The translations under genes were made by a program, and so were the position numbers. Below are positions 1-10,327 of a stretch of 64,000 nucleotides of DNA, one piece after another; positions within the stretch are counted from its first letter, which is position 1, and every line of letters begins with the position of its first letter. A model generated the notes under the pieces. The model made no database searches. It had not been told where the DNA came from and saw nothing but the letters and a program-made list of their open reading frames with translations. Source of the stretch: Isochrysis galbana (taxonomy: Eukaryota; Haptophyta; Isochrysidales; Isochrysidaceae). Where the stretch lies: the NCBI GenBank assembly GCA_018136815.1, contig CM030931.1, forward strand, positions 5,338,148-5,402,147, written 5' to 3'.

Positions 1-367
1 GCGCGCCGCATGCCGTAAGAAAAAAAAAACATTCTAATATTTCGCATGCCGTAAGAGGCGACGTGCATTGGCGTTGGCTTGCCGCACGGCCACCTGCGTC
101 TACATGCACAACACACATGTGTACATCATGCATATCGGCATATCGCATGTTTGAAAAAAAAAATGTTACTCACGGAGTGGCAGTGGAGTGGGAGAGCGCA
201 TGGAGGTGTAGCTTTCTTGTGCTTGTGCTGGAGCTGGAGTGGTGTGACGTGTGAAGGGAGAAGAAGGTTGTGATGGTAGTTTGGGCCTGACTTTGGTTCC
301 GGCCGTCGAAGATTTGCTTGTTCATCTCGCGCGCACTCGTCCTTCCTTGAGGGAGGGCGAGGCCGAA
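1..367. other. Non-coding flank, no gene seen
   Basis: Short open frames here have no recognisable domain. A direct repeat of cgcatgccgtaaga occurs near 8 and again near 44. The stretch ends where the first LINE copy starts. Confidence 0.5.
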
Positions 368-957
368 AAAACTATTGTTATAGTTCTAGCGATGGAGCGC
401 GCGCCGACCGCTCCCCTCTCCCAGCCCCCCGCCGCCACGACGCCCCAACGGGGCCGCCCCAAGCCGCCGGAGCCGAAGCGCTCGCAGGCCTCCGCACCGC
501 CCGACAACGACGTCGAGATGGCGCCGCCATCCTCGCCTCCCAGGCAGCCACAGAAGCAAGGAATAGGCAAAGCCCTGTTCCCTGCAGACCAGCACAACCA
601 GAGCCAGGCTCAATACACCAGCGCCGCCGTGCAGCCACCCACTCAAGGACTCCCCATGGGGTGTGGCAGCTCTGCTGCCACCCCCATGGCGGTAACTCCT
701 ACCATCTGTGCACCCCTCGGGGGCGGGAACATGACACAACAAACAATATCTTGGAGCTTTTGCTCCCTCCAACCAACAACCAAATCCTACACCCAAATCG
801 TATGCGCAAGCAGCGCATGGACACAAGGGGAAAGAGTCACACAGGCAAGCTCAGCAGCCACCAGCCCAACAGCCACAGCCACCGTCACGCAAGCGGGCCG
901 ACCCACAGTCGGACCCGATGCCGACTCCCAACAACAACACCTCATTCGCCTCGGGCC
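368..957 (+). mobile_element. LINE family A copy A1, 5' end and ORF1 start
   Basis: This is the 5' end of an L1-like non-LTR element. A hairpin is followed by ATG at 392 and an ORF1 reading MERAPTAPLSQPP, rich in proline, serine and glutamine. The same start recurs at 6569, 33596 (minus) and 43104. The copy is interrupted at 957 by a D element. Beyond the insertion the LINE resumes at 1847, but with a different part of the element, so ORF1 and most of ORF2 are missing. The N-terminal domain of ORF1 has no family I can name; in L1 elements this position holds an RNA-binding protein. Confidence 0.8.
370..385 (+). repeat. 5'-terminal hairpin of LINE A1
   Basis: AACTATTGTTATAGTT has a perfect 6-base stem (AACTAT/ATAGTT) and a TGTT loop. 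It ends 6 bases before the ATG at 392. Confidence 0.85.
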
Positions 958-977
958 AACTAAGTTTATACTTAGTT
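958..977 (+). repeat. 5'-terminal hairpin of element D1
   Basis: AACTAAG pairs with CTTAGTT around TTTATA. The first base directly abuts the target-site duplication, so the hairpin is the true 5' end. It lies 5 bases before the ATG at 983. Confidence 0.85.
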
Positions 978-1830
978 CGCCCATGGGGGGGCACGAGCCC
1001 CCCTCTCTCTCCACTCCTCCCCTGCCATGGGGGAGGATCCACCCACTCTCCTGGCACGCCTGATGGCTTGCCAGGAGCACACAGCCCTGCTGACCCATTC
1101 CTCTCCTCACAGGCCCGCCTGACTCGCCCGCCCTGGCCCGTCGTGGCCTGCCCATTCCTCTGACCAGCCCCTCCTCCCCCTGGGCCCCCCTGTTCAGGAC
1201 CCCCCAGCCAGCTCCAGTCGACCCGCAGGGGCTCGGAGCGCCAGCGAGGGAGAGGCAGGAGGGGCCAGGGCCATGCCCCAGCCTCACCTGCCCCCTGAGC
1301 TGTGCTCCCAGGCCCTGCAGGCCATCTGGGGACCTGAGCGAGGGGCCGCAGGCGCGCGCCATGGGCCCGCGCCGCAGGGAAGAGAGGAGGAAAAGGGAAG
1401 AGGGAGGGGAGGGGGGAGCGGCAGCTCTCCCCTCCGGCAGTAACGTGTCTTCTCGCCCCGTTTGGGTAAGAGAAGACGGGGGCGCCAGAGCCAGGAGGGA
1501 AGGGCCGCGGCTCGCCGTGGCCACTCGCACTAGCGAGGGAGATTAGCGCTTCTGGGCCCCTATCTCACGAGTGCCCCCCCCCCCGCGTTGCTTTTACCCG
1601 AAAGGGGTTTTCCCCCAGCGTGGACTCGAGGAGAGGACGCGCTGGGGTGCGCGGGGTCGGTGCGTGCACTGGGGGGAGGACAAATATCGAGGGGAGGGGG
1701 CAGTGCCCCCACCCCCCGGTATCACTCGGACACCTGGCTCGTCAGGCATGGCGGGATTCCGGGACGGAAAAGTTGTGTCCAATTAGCTAGTGGGGTTGGC
1801 TAGGATATAACATTGATTATTTTATTTTTA
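958..1830 (+). mobile_element. Family D non-LTR element D1 inside LINE A1
   Basis: An 873-base insertion is bounded by the 16-base duplication TCATTCGCCTCGGGCC at 942-957 and 1831-1846. It begins exactly with AACTAAGTTTATACTTAGTT, a 7-base-stem hairpin, and ATG follows at 983. It ends in an AT-rich tail. Duplication length and an AT-rich 3' end are typical of target-primed reverse transcription. It has no open frame long enough for reverse transcriptase, so it must be non-autonomous. Its GC-rich body is shared with 45300-45850 and partly with 43486-44243. Confidence 0.8.
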
Positions 1831-1846
1831 TCATTCGCCTCGGGCC

Positions 1847-2040
1847 TAATCCTCCTCGCGAAGGCGGTCGATCTTCGTAGACGACAAAAGTACGCGCAAG
1901 CGGAAATCGACGCGGTAGCTGACGCTAGGAAAGCTCAGATGGCGGCGATCCCCGGGACGGCCCGGCCGGACACCTTAGCGGAACTCAATCGCAAAGTAGT
2001 CGACAAAAGACGTACTTTCTCACCGGCCCCGTCACTAGCG
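1847..2040 (+). mobile_element. LINE-like ORF2 fragment
   Basis: One frame reads AKAVDLRRRQKYAQAEIDAV followed by a basic, helical stretch. This is the kind of linker found between endonuclease and reverse transcriptase in L1-type ORF2. No catalytic motif is present, so assignment rests on position next to A1. Confidence 0.4.
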
Positions 2041-2253
2041 GAAAAAATCGTAAGGCTCTGCGACAGGGCGCGGCGGACCCTCCGGTTGGGCTCGAGAGGC
2101 GGCACGCTTGGTCTTTTTGGCCAGGACGCTTGGCGACCTCGCGCGCGGACGCTTCTTCTTCATCTGCGATTCGAGACGCTTAATGGTCGCCTTGAGCTCC
2201 TTCAGGGTGCGGGGAGTGCCCTCATCCGACTCCTCAAATATCTCCAACAGCAC
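2035..2253 (-). repeat. Repeat encoding an ESDE/TLKELKATIK stretch
   Basis: The minus strand encodes an acidic then basic stretch containing EESDE, TLKELKATIKRLE and MKKKRPRAR. A degraded version lies on the plus strand near 60035-60190. Two copies in opposite orientation beside other mobile DNA suggest a transposon-borne coding segment. The protein family is not recognised. Confidence 0.4.
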
Positions 2254-2921
2254 TGTGTCCTGGAAGGCCGAGGCCCTTGCGATCCACGACTACCGTTGGG
2301 GGTACTTGAAGTCGGACATGCACGTCGTCGGCCACCTCTTGGACCCTCAAAATATTGACTGCCCCATGGAGCCCAAGTCGCAGGACACCTTCATCGCATT
2401 GACCGAGCGACTTTGCCTGCGCAATGAAATGCACCGCGTCCTGCACGAGGAGGGCAATGAGGACACCGCACGTGCTTTGACGATGGACAGCCCGGCGGTC
2501 TGCGAAAGGGTTTCAGCTGTGATGCAAGATTACGCGTCGTATTGGCAACGCGATGGAGTGCTTTCGAGGGCGTTCGTGTGGGCGCATGCCCGGAAGCTGC
2601 CACCTGCACAATGGACAATGGTGGGAGATATACGGCCAAAGCATGCCGCATCTCATGCACATTGCATGTGCCATCTTGGCGCAGCCGGTGTGCGCTTCCG
2701 CCGCCGAACGCAATTGGTCGGTCTACGGTTCGATCAAATCCAACAAAAGGGCTGCCATGCGGCACGACACTGCAGACAAGCTCGTTTACTGCCATGAGGC
2801 CCTAGCGCTCCGCACCAAGATGCAAAAGCAAGGGTCTAAGGCAGCAATGTGTGAATGGGATCTTTCAGATTCGGACTCAAACGCATCGGAAGAAGATGAC
2901 GTGGAACATCTCAAAGTCTGA
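2250..2921 (+). pseudogene. hAT transposase C-terminal remnant
   Basis: Two adjacent plus-strand frames carry the C-terminal half of a hAT-like transposase. The first runs through YLKSDMHVVGHLLDPQNID and continues to about 2620. The second carries the dimerisation signature ILAQPVCASAAERNWSVYG, then RADKLVY-like sequence (here TADKLVYCHEALALR), and ends in an acidic tail at 2921. ERNWS followed by a Leu-Val-Tyr motif is the hallmark of the hAT_C domain. One frame change lies between about 2610 and 2640, and the catalytic N-terminal part is absent. It is a dead copy. Confidence 0.75.
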
Positions 2922-3405
2922 TTGGTATGTATTGCTATAATATGATATACCGCGTGTGCATGCGCGCCTCTCTCTTTCTTGCTCTCTGTTTGCAGCTTTG
3001 CGGTGAGCGATGCAGTCAGTGCACATGTCATGACACATGTGCATAGGTAATACTAGTATATATCATATACTACTATAATACATAAAATTTGGAATTATGT
3101 GTTGGCCGTTTTGTTTCAAAGGTGGAGCGTGGAGCGCGTGTAGACCCTGCTCCTGAGTTAGCCTACTACAACACAGCAATGCATCTCATCTCCCACGCGT
3201 ACACCGGCGCAGGCGTACCCTCACTGACGTACGCCAGCGCCGCCGGCGAGCGCCGCCGGCGCCGGCGTACGGGAATTCGGTATTCATGGTATTCAAGAGG
3301 GCCATTTTGAATACATGTATTTGTATTACACAACTAGGGTGATGAGGCACGGCCCCTCACTAGGATTAAACTAGGACAACAAGAAAACTCTGACAAAGAG
3401 GGAGG
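2922..3405. other. Intergenic, AT-rich then GC-rich
   Basis: It holds an AT-rich stretch (about 2930-3100) and a run of CGCCGGC inverted repeats at 3230-3270. No coding signal or regulatory site can be supported. Confidence 0.4.
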
Positions 3406-3569
3406 ATGATTGGGGACGGAGGGAGAGGAATGCTGCCGCGCACCCGGCGGGCGCTGCGTGCCGCGCTGGCCGCGTCGCCCTCCGCTCGCCGCTCGAGCTT
3501 CCACTCGGTTCCGCCAGGCTCGAGCGTGCAAGAGAGAAGCAGCGACTTCGACTCATTGCCTGCTGCAGA

Positions 3570-3690
3570 AGAGAGGGAGGGAGGGAGAGGGAGAGGGAGA
3601 GGGAGAGGGAAAGGGAGAGGGAGGGAGGGAGGGAGAGAGAGAGAGAGGGGGAGGGAGGGAGAACGAGGGGGGAGACAGGGAGAGGGAGAG
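3570..3690 (+). repeat. GA-rich microsatellite at the gene's 5' end
   Basis: Imperfect GGGAGA and GAGA units run just upstream of the preferred start at 3739. Similar purine/pyrimidine tracts sit beside most host gene starts in this window. Confidence 0.8.
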
Positions 3691-3738
3691 GAGGACAGCG
3701 GCCTCCCACAATTAGAGGAGGATGAGGAGGAAGAGGGC

Positions 3739-5557
3739 ATGCCCATCGAGCCGCCGGCCTCGTGGCACCACGCCGCCATCTTCTTCACGCTCGAGCAGCA
3801 GCAGGCGACACAGCGACCCCTCGTGCGTGCGCTGTGGGTCCTCTCCGTCCTTGCGCTCCTCTTCCTCCAATGCCTCGCCATCTTAGCGATTGCACGCGCG
3901 CTCGGCCAGAGCTTTCTCAACGAGTGCTCGGACAATGGTGCGTGTGCTGTTGGCTCGTACTGCATCCGAACGGAGGAGTTCGCGCAGATGCTCCCGCAAT
4001 ATGCTGTCCTTTTTCCATCTACCACCACGAGGCGCGAGTTTGAGCAGGGTGTCTGCGCGCCGTGCTCTTATCCACCGGCGATGTGCTCTGAGGATCTGGT
4101 GGCGAGCGCGCCGTTCATTCCGGCCAATGTATCGCCGGCCGACTTCGCGATGGCGCTGCCGTATCCCGCCAACTCGTCGGACCCAACTTCGGGGCTTTGG
4201 CGTCAAACGTTTGACGATGGACTAGAAGACCAAGTCTACTTTATTACTCAGGCACCTGCTCACTCTTGGTGGATCGGACTGTCCGAGGGTGACCGACTGC
4301 AAATGTGCGACGGTTGCACGCTGACACTCGGTTCCTATCTTTCCTGGAATCGCGTCGCCAGCTGGAAGCTGCAGCAGCTCCGGTGGTATGATTGGGGTAC
4401 CCTGCTGTTGTGCTCCTTGTTGATGGCCTTTGCAATCCGCCTCGAGGCGGAGGACGCGCGGATCGCCGTTTGGCGACTCCTCGTCCCACGTAACGAAGGG
4501 TCTGCGCCACTTAGCTCACTGATGGTCTGCGAGCGTGCACTGTGTCGGGCCATCTTGCTCATGTCACAAACCATGCGTTATTTCTTGCTACTACCGCTCA
4601 TCATCGCCACCGCACCCCTATTTGTGCTGAGTGAGGGCGCCAACTCGCTCTCCATCAGCCTCAACACGCTTGCAATATTGTTCCTTATCGAAGTGTGCTC
4701 GCCCCCACTCGCCCAATCACAGCCACCGTGTCGCCATTTCTTGCGCGTGAACAAGCTCGCGCCAACATATCGGGCACCATGTGCGAGTCTCCGCAAGCAG
4801 CACATCATCCACCCGCGAGCCTTACTCCCTCGACGCAGATAGACGAGACCATACGTGAAAGCCTGCTGTCGCAAAAGGCATGCGATGAGCTAGCGGCTAT
4901 GCCGGCCATCATCCTAGCACCCAGGTGCACTATGTGGACCCGGCGCTCCTGAACGTCCATGCTGCCATTCCCTCATGTCCGCCTCGCAAGCGTGTGCCTC
5001 GTCGCCCCACACTGCACCTCTTTGCGAACCCATCCCTCCACAATGGTAAATGTCGGCGTAGGTACGGACGTACCCTCCAGGTTGCTCGTGTCGTCTTGAT
5101 CATTGCACCCATCTTCGCTGTATTCGAGGTGACGGTGTATCTCTATTTGACCGATCTCTATGTCTACCCCGTCCTCATCGTTTGCAACCACATCATCTTC
5201 GTGTGGTTCATGTGTGCGGCGATCCTTGACGCTGTGGTCGAGCCCGTACTCTGGCTGTCGCAGGACGTGCGCCGTGCTGCACAGCACGCGATCTCCGCCA
5301 TAGTCGTATTGGCCTCTATTTGGATCACGATGGCCGTCGGCTTTGTGGTCTTCTTTGACCTTGTCAGCGGATATTTTGGCCGGCAAAACGGCTGGGTGGG
5401 CTGCCGCGCGGCCGCGAACATGGCGTCGGGGACATTCCTCGGCCTTCCGATGACAGGCTTGAGAGAGGCGGCTTATTCTTTTATGCCACAAGACCCTCTG
5501 AACATCCGATGGTTCCCGGGTGCGATGCCCTTCTCCGCTCCGTCTCCGCCGGCGTAA
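3739..5557 (+). CDS. Multi-pass membrane protein of unknown function, three exons
   Basis: Proposed exons are 3739-4692, 4839-4924 and 5062-5557, with introns of 146 and 137 bases (GT-AG). They sum to 1536 bases, a 511-residue protein. The joins read FLIE-IDETIRESLLSQ and ILAP-R-YGRTLQVARVV. About seven membrane segments are visible: RALWVLSVLALLFLQCLAIL near the N-terminus, then a cysteine-rich loop with many Cys between NECSDNGAC and MCDGC, then helices around WGTLLLCSLLMAF, YFLLLPLIIATAP, LAILFLIE, VVLIIAPIFAVF, IIFVWFMCAAIL and ISAIVVLASIWI. An upstream ATG at 3406 is in frame but would translate a GGGAGA microsatellite (3570-3690), so 3739 is preferred. The family is not recognised; the paired cysteines suggest a disulfide-bonded lumenal or extracellular loop. 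Confidence 0.75.
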
Positions 5558-6525
5558 GGACCCGTGTCATGACGTCATTCTTACTTACCCGTCCAAGTTG
5601 GGCATCGGAATAAGTGGCAGCGAACCTACTTTTCTCCGTGCGAGACGAGTTTTAACAATACTCGATGTTCAATGGGGCTGTTTCTATTGCCATGTTTCTT
5701 TAATAATAAAATAACTGAGTGTTTAGTACCGCTATATGCCTTAAAAAAAAGAGATCTGAAGATTCCGGTAGCCGGTAGGGGTGGGGACGTAAAAAATCGA
5801 CTTTTTGAAATTGCACCCAAAACTCCATGGGACGGTACGGAGGGATCCCTCACGATTACATCAAAGCACGTGCAGCAAAGTTTCGCGAGCAACTTCTTTC
5901 ATGGTCACGAGTCACTGATATGAGAGCACGTCTGCAATGCGCAATGCCGCCGATTTTTGCCAATAGTGGACAATGAGTTTTTAAAAGGTAGTTCCTCGTC
6001 GGAGCACCCTCACTTATGCCATGAGCATGAAAGTGTTTGGGCTCCTCAAACTTTAGGTCTGACTATAGTCTTGCCCCAAGTCCAAGCGGCTTCCAAGCGA
6101 GGGGCGAGGGGGGGGGTAAAAGGCAAAAGTAAAAAAAGCGTGAAATAAGGGTAAAACCCACCGCATTTTCCTCGGGAATCTTTCGTGGCGGCAGGTGAGC
6201 CCCCCGGGACTTTTAATGGGCTTGGGGGGACGGTCAAAAAATGCAACCTCCCCACATGTTAGTAGTTATAAAGCACTGTTTGTGTTTTACCGCCCTACAA
6301 CCTACAATAAAGGCCCGAAACCCGAAACACATGGAATATCCACTAGCTAGCGGACGAGTATGCCCTGTGTCAGGTGTCAGGGAGGTGAGAGGGGCGGGCG
6401 GGCGAGCTGCAGACCTTCACTTTACTATTTTTTGTCAACCGTTGTTTTGTTTCTTGCCTCGCGCTCCCTCGCTCGCCCTTGACCTTGACGAATCTACTCG
6501 CCCATAGTAAATAGACACCCCCCTC
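5558..6525. other. Intergenic with a repeated end motif
   Basis: No gene is seen. The string GGTGGGGACGTAAAAAATCG near 5778 recurs near 13955 (inverted) and, diverged, near 58852, which looks like the end of an unidentified element. Confidence 0.4.
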
Positions 6526-6544
6526 TTTTCTTTTCCTCCTCTTC
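6526..6544 (+). repeat. Left target-site duplication of LINE A2
   Basis: TTTTCTTTTCCTCCTCTTC, 19 bases, matches 10234-10252 exactly. Confidence 0.9.
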
Positions 6545-6546
6545 AA

Positions 6547-6562
6547 AACTATTGTTATAGTT
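6547..6562 (+). repeat. 5'-terminal hairpin of LINE A2
   Basis: AACTATTGTTATAGTT, two bases inside the TSD-defined left boundary and 6 bases before the ATG at 6569. Confidence 0.9.
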
Positions 6563-6568
6563 TTAGCG

Positions 6569-7365
6569 ATGGAGCGCGCGCCGACCGCTCCCCTCTCCCA
6601 GCCCCCCGCCGTCACGACGCCCCAACGGGGCCGCCCCAAGCCGCCGGAGCCGAAGCGCTCGCAGGCCTCAGCACCGCCTGACAACGACGTCGAGATGGCG
6701 CCGCCACCCTCGCCTCCCAGGCAGCCACAGAAGCAGGGAGCGGGCAAAGTCCTGTTCCCTGCTGACAAGCAGAACCTGACTCAGGCTCAGAACGCCAGCG
6801 CCGCCGGGCAGCCACCCACTCAAGGACTCCCCATGGGGTGTGGCAGCTCTGCTGCCACCCCCATGGCGGTAACTCCTACCATCTGTGCACCCCTCGGGGG
6901 CGGGCACATGACACAACAAACAATCACTGGAGCATTTGCTCCCTCCAACCAACAGCCAAATCCTCCACCTAAGTCGTACGTACGCGCAAGCCGCACATGG
7001 ACACAAAGGGAAAGAGCCACAACAGCAAGCCCAGCAGCCACCAGCTCAACAGCCACAGCCGCAGTCACGCAAGCGGGCCGACCCCCAGTCGGACCCAAAA
7101 CCGACTCCAAACAACACCACCTCATTTGCTTCTCCTCCACCAGATGAGGAAGAAGAACCCGAAGACACTCCCTTCTTCATTCAGCTAGCCCAGCTAGCTG
7201 AGGACAAGAAGGATATCAAAAGCGAAGATGTAGCCACATTCATGAAATTCCTACTCTCTAGGCTAGAAGGCCTAGACGCCACTCCAGACGGAATGGATAA
7301 GGGCCGAAAGGGCCCGTGGATCTTTTACGTCGATGACGACGCACACGACCAATTCAAGATACGCC
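6569..7365 (+). CDS. LINE A ORF1 (partial)
   Basis: The reading begins MERAPTAPLSQPPAVTTPQ and is low-complexity Pro/Gln/Ser for about 190 residues. A more ordered acidic segment follows in a neighbouring frame from about 7141: EEEEPEDTPFFIQLAQLAED, then DVATFMKFLLSRLEGL and KGPWIFYVDDDAHDQF. The copy on the minus strand at 32740-33012 extends this segment further. In L1-like elements ORF1 binds the element RNA; no known RNA-binding fold is recognisable here. A frame change separates the two segments. Confidence 0.6.
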
Positions 7366-8802
7366 AAGCTTAAAAAGAAAGTCGCAACATGGAGGGGAAT
7401 GACGAGTCTCTCCATTCATGGAAGGACCCTACTAGTGAACTTCATAATATACGGGACGCCGAGATATTGGCTGTCCACGTCCACCCCGCCGGCGTGGTTC
7501 ATGGAGGCCATAGATTCTGACGTTCAAACTATACTATGGGATAGATCTCCCCGACTACAGGCGGACGAGTTAGGCTCCTCGCACGAGGGTATAAAATGGA
7601 TAACCCTTCCGGCGTACCCGAGAGTGGGGACGAGAGAAGACGGGCCCCTATTGGGTGTCGGACTACTCCCCATGGCCGAACACACGCGAGCGCTTCAAGC
7701 GATATGGATAGCCCGCTACCTAAACCCGTCAACGGCGGAATGGAAAACGGTCTTAGACCAATGGTTCAGCCGCACCCCCTTAGGGCGCGCGGCGGTCTTC
7801 GCGAAGGTCGACGTGAAGAGCCTCACGGCTAGCATTCGCGGTAATAGCACGCTCCCGGCCTTTTGGAAGCATGCGCTCGAGAACTTTAGACGGATTTACT
7901 TCCATAGGGAAACAAACACACGGGAAGGAACCCTGGGCTCCCCGATATGGCACGATCTTTTCCACAAACCTCCGGCGATTCACCATTCACATAGGTCTAA
8001 ATGGGAGTCTCTTCAGACGGTTATCGTACACAATACGATTAACCCGGACACGGGGGACATATACACTACAGAGGAATGCGCGGCTTACTTGCCGGACGGA
8101 GAACGGTGGATACGCCATAGAGGAAATTACATTTCAGTAGCCCCCCTTCTTAAGTCGTGGGAAAAGATATCCGAATGGACTAGATCAAGACTAGTAGATA
8201 CCACATCTGACTATACGGACCTTCTTAGAAAACAAGCGAAGCCCCCGCCTCCTCCTCCGGAGGAGCAAGAGTTAGTCCCTCAAGAAGATCCGGACGCGCA
8301 TGATCCAGGTGACATTCTAGTGGACAAAGACCATAACTTCTATCTGCGCCGAAGAGGCGATCACCACAAAGTCCAACTTAATGTTATGGGAGAGCCCCAC
8401 ATCCACGAGCGGATCAGCCCGCAACTATTGCCCGACGAGCTATTCACCCCACTGAAGTGGGGACGAGCGTACGACGGCCCGGCGGAAACAGCGTATCCGA
8501 TACCTCAAGAGTACACGCTAAAAGGCACGCAAACTACGCTAGAGGATGTGAGTGTCAGGGTCTTGACTAAAGCGTTCCTCGCTTTGAGGAAGACAAAAGC
8601 ACAAAAATCCACACTAAGATGGGAGAAAAGGTTACCGGTCCTCTCGGGAAAGTGGAAACAAGTATCGCAACTGTACAAATACAACTTTTTAACACCTAGG
8701 GACTCCTATCTGCATTTTAAACATATTCTACATCGGCTAAAAAGTTCCGTCCTACATTATAGGACCGCGTCCTACGATTTCGGTGTATTTGTAGGACCCT
8801 GA
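7366..8802 (+). CDS. LINE A ORF2, post-reverse-transcriptase region
   Basis: The open frame starts in the post-RT region with LSIHGRTLLVNFIIYGTPRYW, a motif widespread in L1-type ORF2 proteins after the palm domain. A tryptophan-rich region follows, then an acidic proline-rich linker near 8240-8310 and a basic C-terminal part. The YADD catalytic core is not present. The minus-strand copy at 39350-40060 is the same segment. The frame is broken at 8802 by a foreign or duplicated piece and resumes near 9345. Confidence 0.75.
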   Translation, partial: KLKKKVATWRGMTSLSIHGRTLLVNFIIYGTPRYWLSTSTPPAWFMEAIDSDVQTILWDRSPRLQADELGSSHEGIKWITLPAYPRVGTREDGPLLGVGLLPMAEHTRALQAIWIARYLNPSTAEWKTVLDQWFSRTPLGRAAVFAKVDVKSLTASIRGNSTLPAFWKHALENFRRIYFHRETNTREGTLGSPIWHDLFHKPPAIHHSHRSKWESLQTVIVHNTINPDTGDIYTTEECAAYLPDGERWIRHRGNYISVAPLLKSWEKISEWTRSRLVDTTSDYTDLLRKQAKPPPPPPEEQELVPQEDPDAHDPGDILVDKDHNFYLRRRGDHHKVQLNVMGEPHIHERISPQLLPDELFTPLKWGRAYDGPAETAYPIPQEYTLKGTQTTLEDVSVRVLTKAFLALRKTKAQKSTLRWEKRLPVLSGKWKQVSQLYKYNFLTPRDSYLHFKHILHRLKSSVLHYRTASYDFGVFVGP

Positions 8803-9344
8803 GCTTGAAAGCCACACAACTTTCGAGAGTGAAGGATTGGGACTTCCCACCAACTGAAGGATAGTCCCAACTCAGTCTTGAGATCCTTAGCTCCCACTAT
8901 GGCCAAGGCTGTAGACTTCGTCTTGACCGAGCTTTCGGCTCCAGCGTGAACTGAGTACTTCGGCCATCGGAGGCCACCGGGAGCGTCGAGAGTTTTGTTG
9001 TTGCCCGGATGAGGCAAAAGCAGCCAAAACTCTCATTGGGCTTCAAAACCAAGCTTGGTCTCCACTGAAGGTCGAAAAGAACCCATGCCAAAGAGCATTT
9101 CATCTCGTGGGAGCAAGTTCTAGGGAGCTCATCATGAGCCTCAAATCGTGTCCTCAGGTGTTTGCGGCAATTCGTAGGACAACGCCGTTTTTTGCCGGGA
9201 AGGCTTCCGCGAGTGGCAAATAACTCATTATGCTTTGAGAATGGTGTCTTGAGCCTCTAGGAGGACTCAATGAGGGCAATGAGATGAACACAGAAACCAA
9301 ATCCTAGCTCCCCATTCCTAGATTGAATCGTGTCTTCATAGTCC
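8803..9344 (+). other. Segment interrupting LINE A2 ORF2
   Basis: About 540 bases with no LINE coding sense separate two parts of ORF2. Diverged direct repeats flank it: GTCCTACATTATAGGAC near 8748 and GTCCTACATTGTAGGAC near 9351. Either an unrelated insertion or a junction between two LINE copies would explain this. No terminal inverted repeats are evident. Confidence 0.45.
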
Positions 9345-9934
9345 ACAACGTCGTCCTACATTGTAGGACTCGTCCTATAAAGCTGGGTACCTTTATCCGA
9401 CATAGGAGAATAGCTACGGCGAACCGTTTTGCCGACGATCCGACATGCCGCTTTTGTGGCATAGCCCCCGAGAGCTCCACTCACTTGGCCTCATGTATCG
9501 CGACGGAGCCTGTCTTTGAATTCATAGAAGGACTTTTAGGGATTTGCCTTAAGCCGGGATCCGAAATACCCCAACGTCTTTTCTGCTATCAGGTGGACAG
9601 ACCGCACCCCTCCTCAGGATACTTAGGTATCTTGGCGTGGAGGTATATTCTAACCGACTTCTATAACATCCAGTATGGCAACGCGGACGGCAGGTCCGTC
9701 AGGTCGATCTTAAGAGCGATCCTCACGAGATATCACCTGTTAGTAACGGCGAAAGTCGGTTTCTTTCAGAGGCTAAAAAAACAACGGGAGAATATGGGGT
9801 TACACGCCCCGAGCAACAAACACATTAAGAAAATGATAAGCCCGCTGTACACGGTGGACAAGGATTTCAACATAGGAACGTCGGAGGACCTCTTGCAAGC
9901 GGCAAGGGGGCTAGATCTACGACACATCATCTAA
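9345..9934 (+). CDS. LINE A ORF2 C-terminus with zinc knuckle
   Basis: The frame carries VLHCRTRPIKLGTFIRHRR, then the C-x2-C-x7-H-x4-C knuckle near 9445-9500, and ends with SEDLLQAARGLDLRHII at 9934. The minus-strand copy at 31150-31706 encodes nearly the same final 75 residues, so this is the natural C-terminus of the family. Confidence 0.75.
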
Positions 9935-10009
9935 AGCAGCTAAATCTCTGGGTAGGAATCACAGCAGTTACTAAAAAAGGAATCTAAAGTATTTAAGGGA
10001 GAATAACCA

Positions 10010-10233
10010 AAGCTAACACCGAAAGCAAAGGACGAGCCACAGTCTCCCGCCCCCTTCTCTCCAACTCCTGGCCGAAGCAGCGCGCGCGGCCTCCCCGGAA
10101 CCAGCTTCTCCGCTAATGAGGGAACTGGGGAAGGGGGAGGGGGTTGTTAGGGGTTAAGGTTGGGTAGTAGGGAGGTACACAAGCACACTGCCTCACGCCG
10201 CACACGTAGCGGGGTTTTTTAAGAAGATTTTTT
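10010..10233 (+). repeat. LINE A 3' untranslated tail
   Basis: A GC-rich 220-base stretch ends in AAGAAGATTTTTT. It recurs at 52045-52285 (plus) and 31150-31390 (minus) with high identity. The family therefore ends in a T-run instead of poly(A). Confidence 0.85.
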
Positions 10234-10252
10234 TTTTCTTTTCCTCCTCTTC
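10234..10252 (+). repeat. Right target-site duplication of LINE A2
   Basis: Exact 19-base match to 6526-6544. Confidence 0.9.
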
Positions 10253-10327
10253 CCTACGCTTTCCGCCGACGATATCTTTAGATCTCTCTCCTCTCTCCCC
10301 TGCGGGCTTTGGGCGATCTCCGACGCG

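Larger units (their letters stand above)
6545..10233 (+). mobile_element. LINE family A copy A2, internally deleted L1-like element
   Basis: A 3.7-kb insertion is bounded by a perfect 19-base target-site duplication. It starts with a few A residues and the hairpin, then ORF1 (6569 to about 7365), the C-terminal part of ORF2 (about 7366-8800 and about 9345-9934), and a 3' untranslated tail ending GGGGTTTTTTAAGAAGATTT. Endonuclease and reverse transcriptase are missing: ORF1 joins directly to the post-RT region YAKLKKKVATWRGM-like. A zinc-knuckle pattern CRFCGIAPESSTHLASC (C-x2-C-x7-H-x4-C) marks the L1-type ORF2 C-terminus. The insertion lies only about 85 bases upstream of the NFACT-R gene. 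Confidence 0.85.

Noticed and set aside
386-826. Minus-strand frames opposite each MERAPT copy (also 33240-33602 plus and 43098-43487 minus)
   Set aside because: They recur only because the element recurs; the MERA strand carries the hairpin, the start context and the LINE layout.
3406-3738. An earlier start for the membrane protein
   Set aside because: It would put a translated GGGAGA microsatellite before the first helix; 3739 gives a compact N-terminus. RNA could overturn this.
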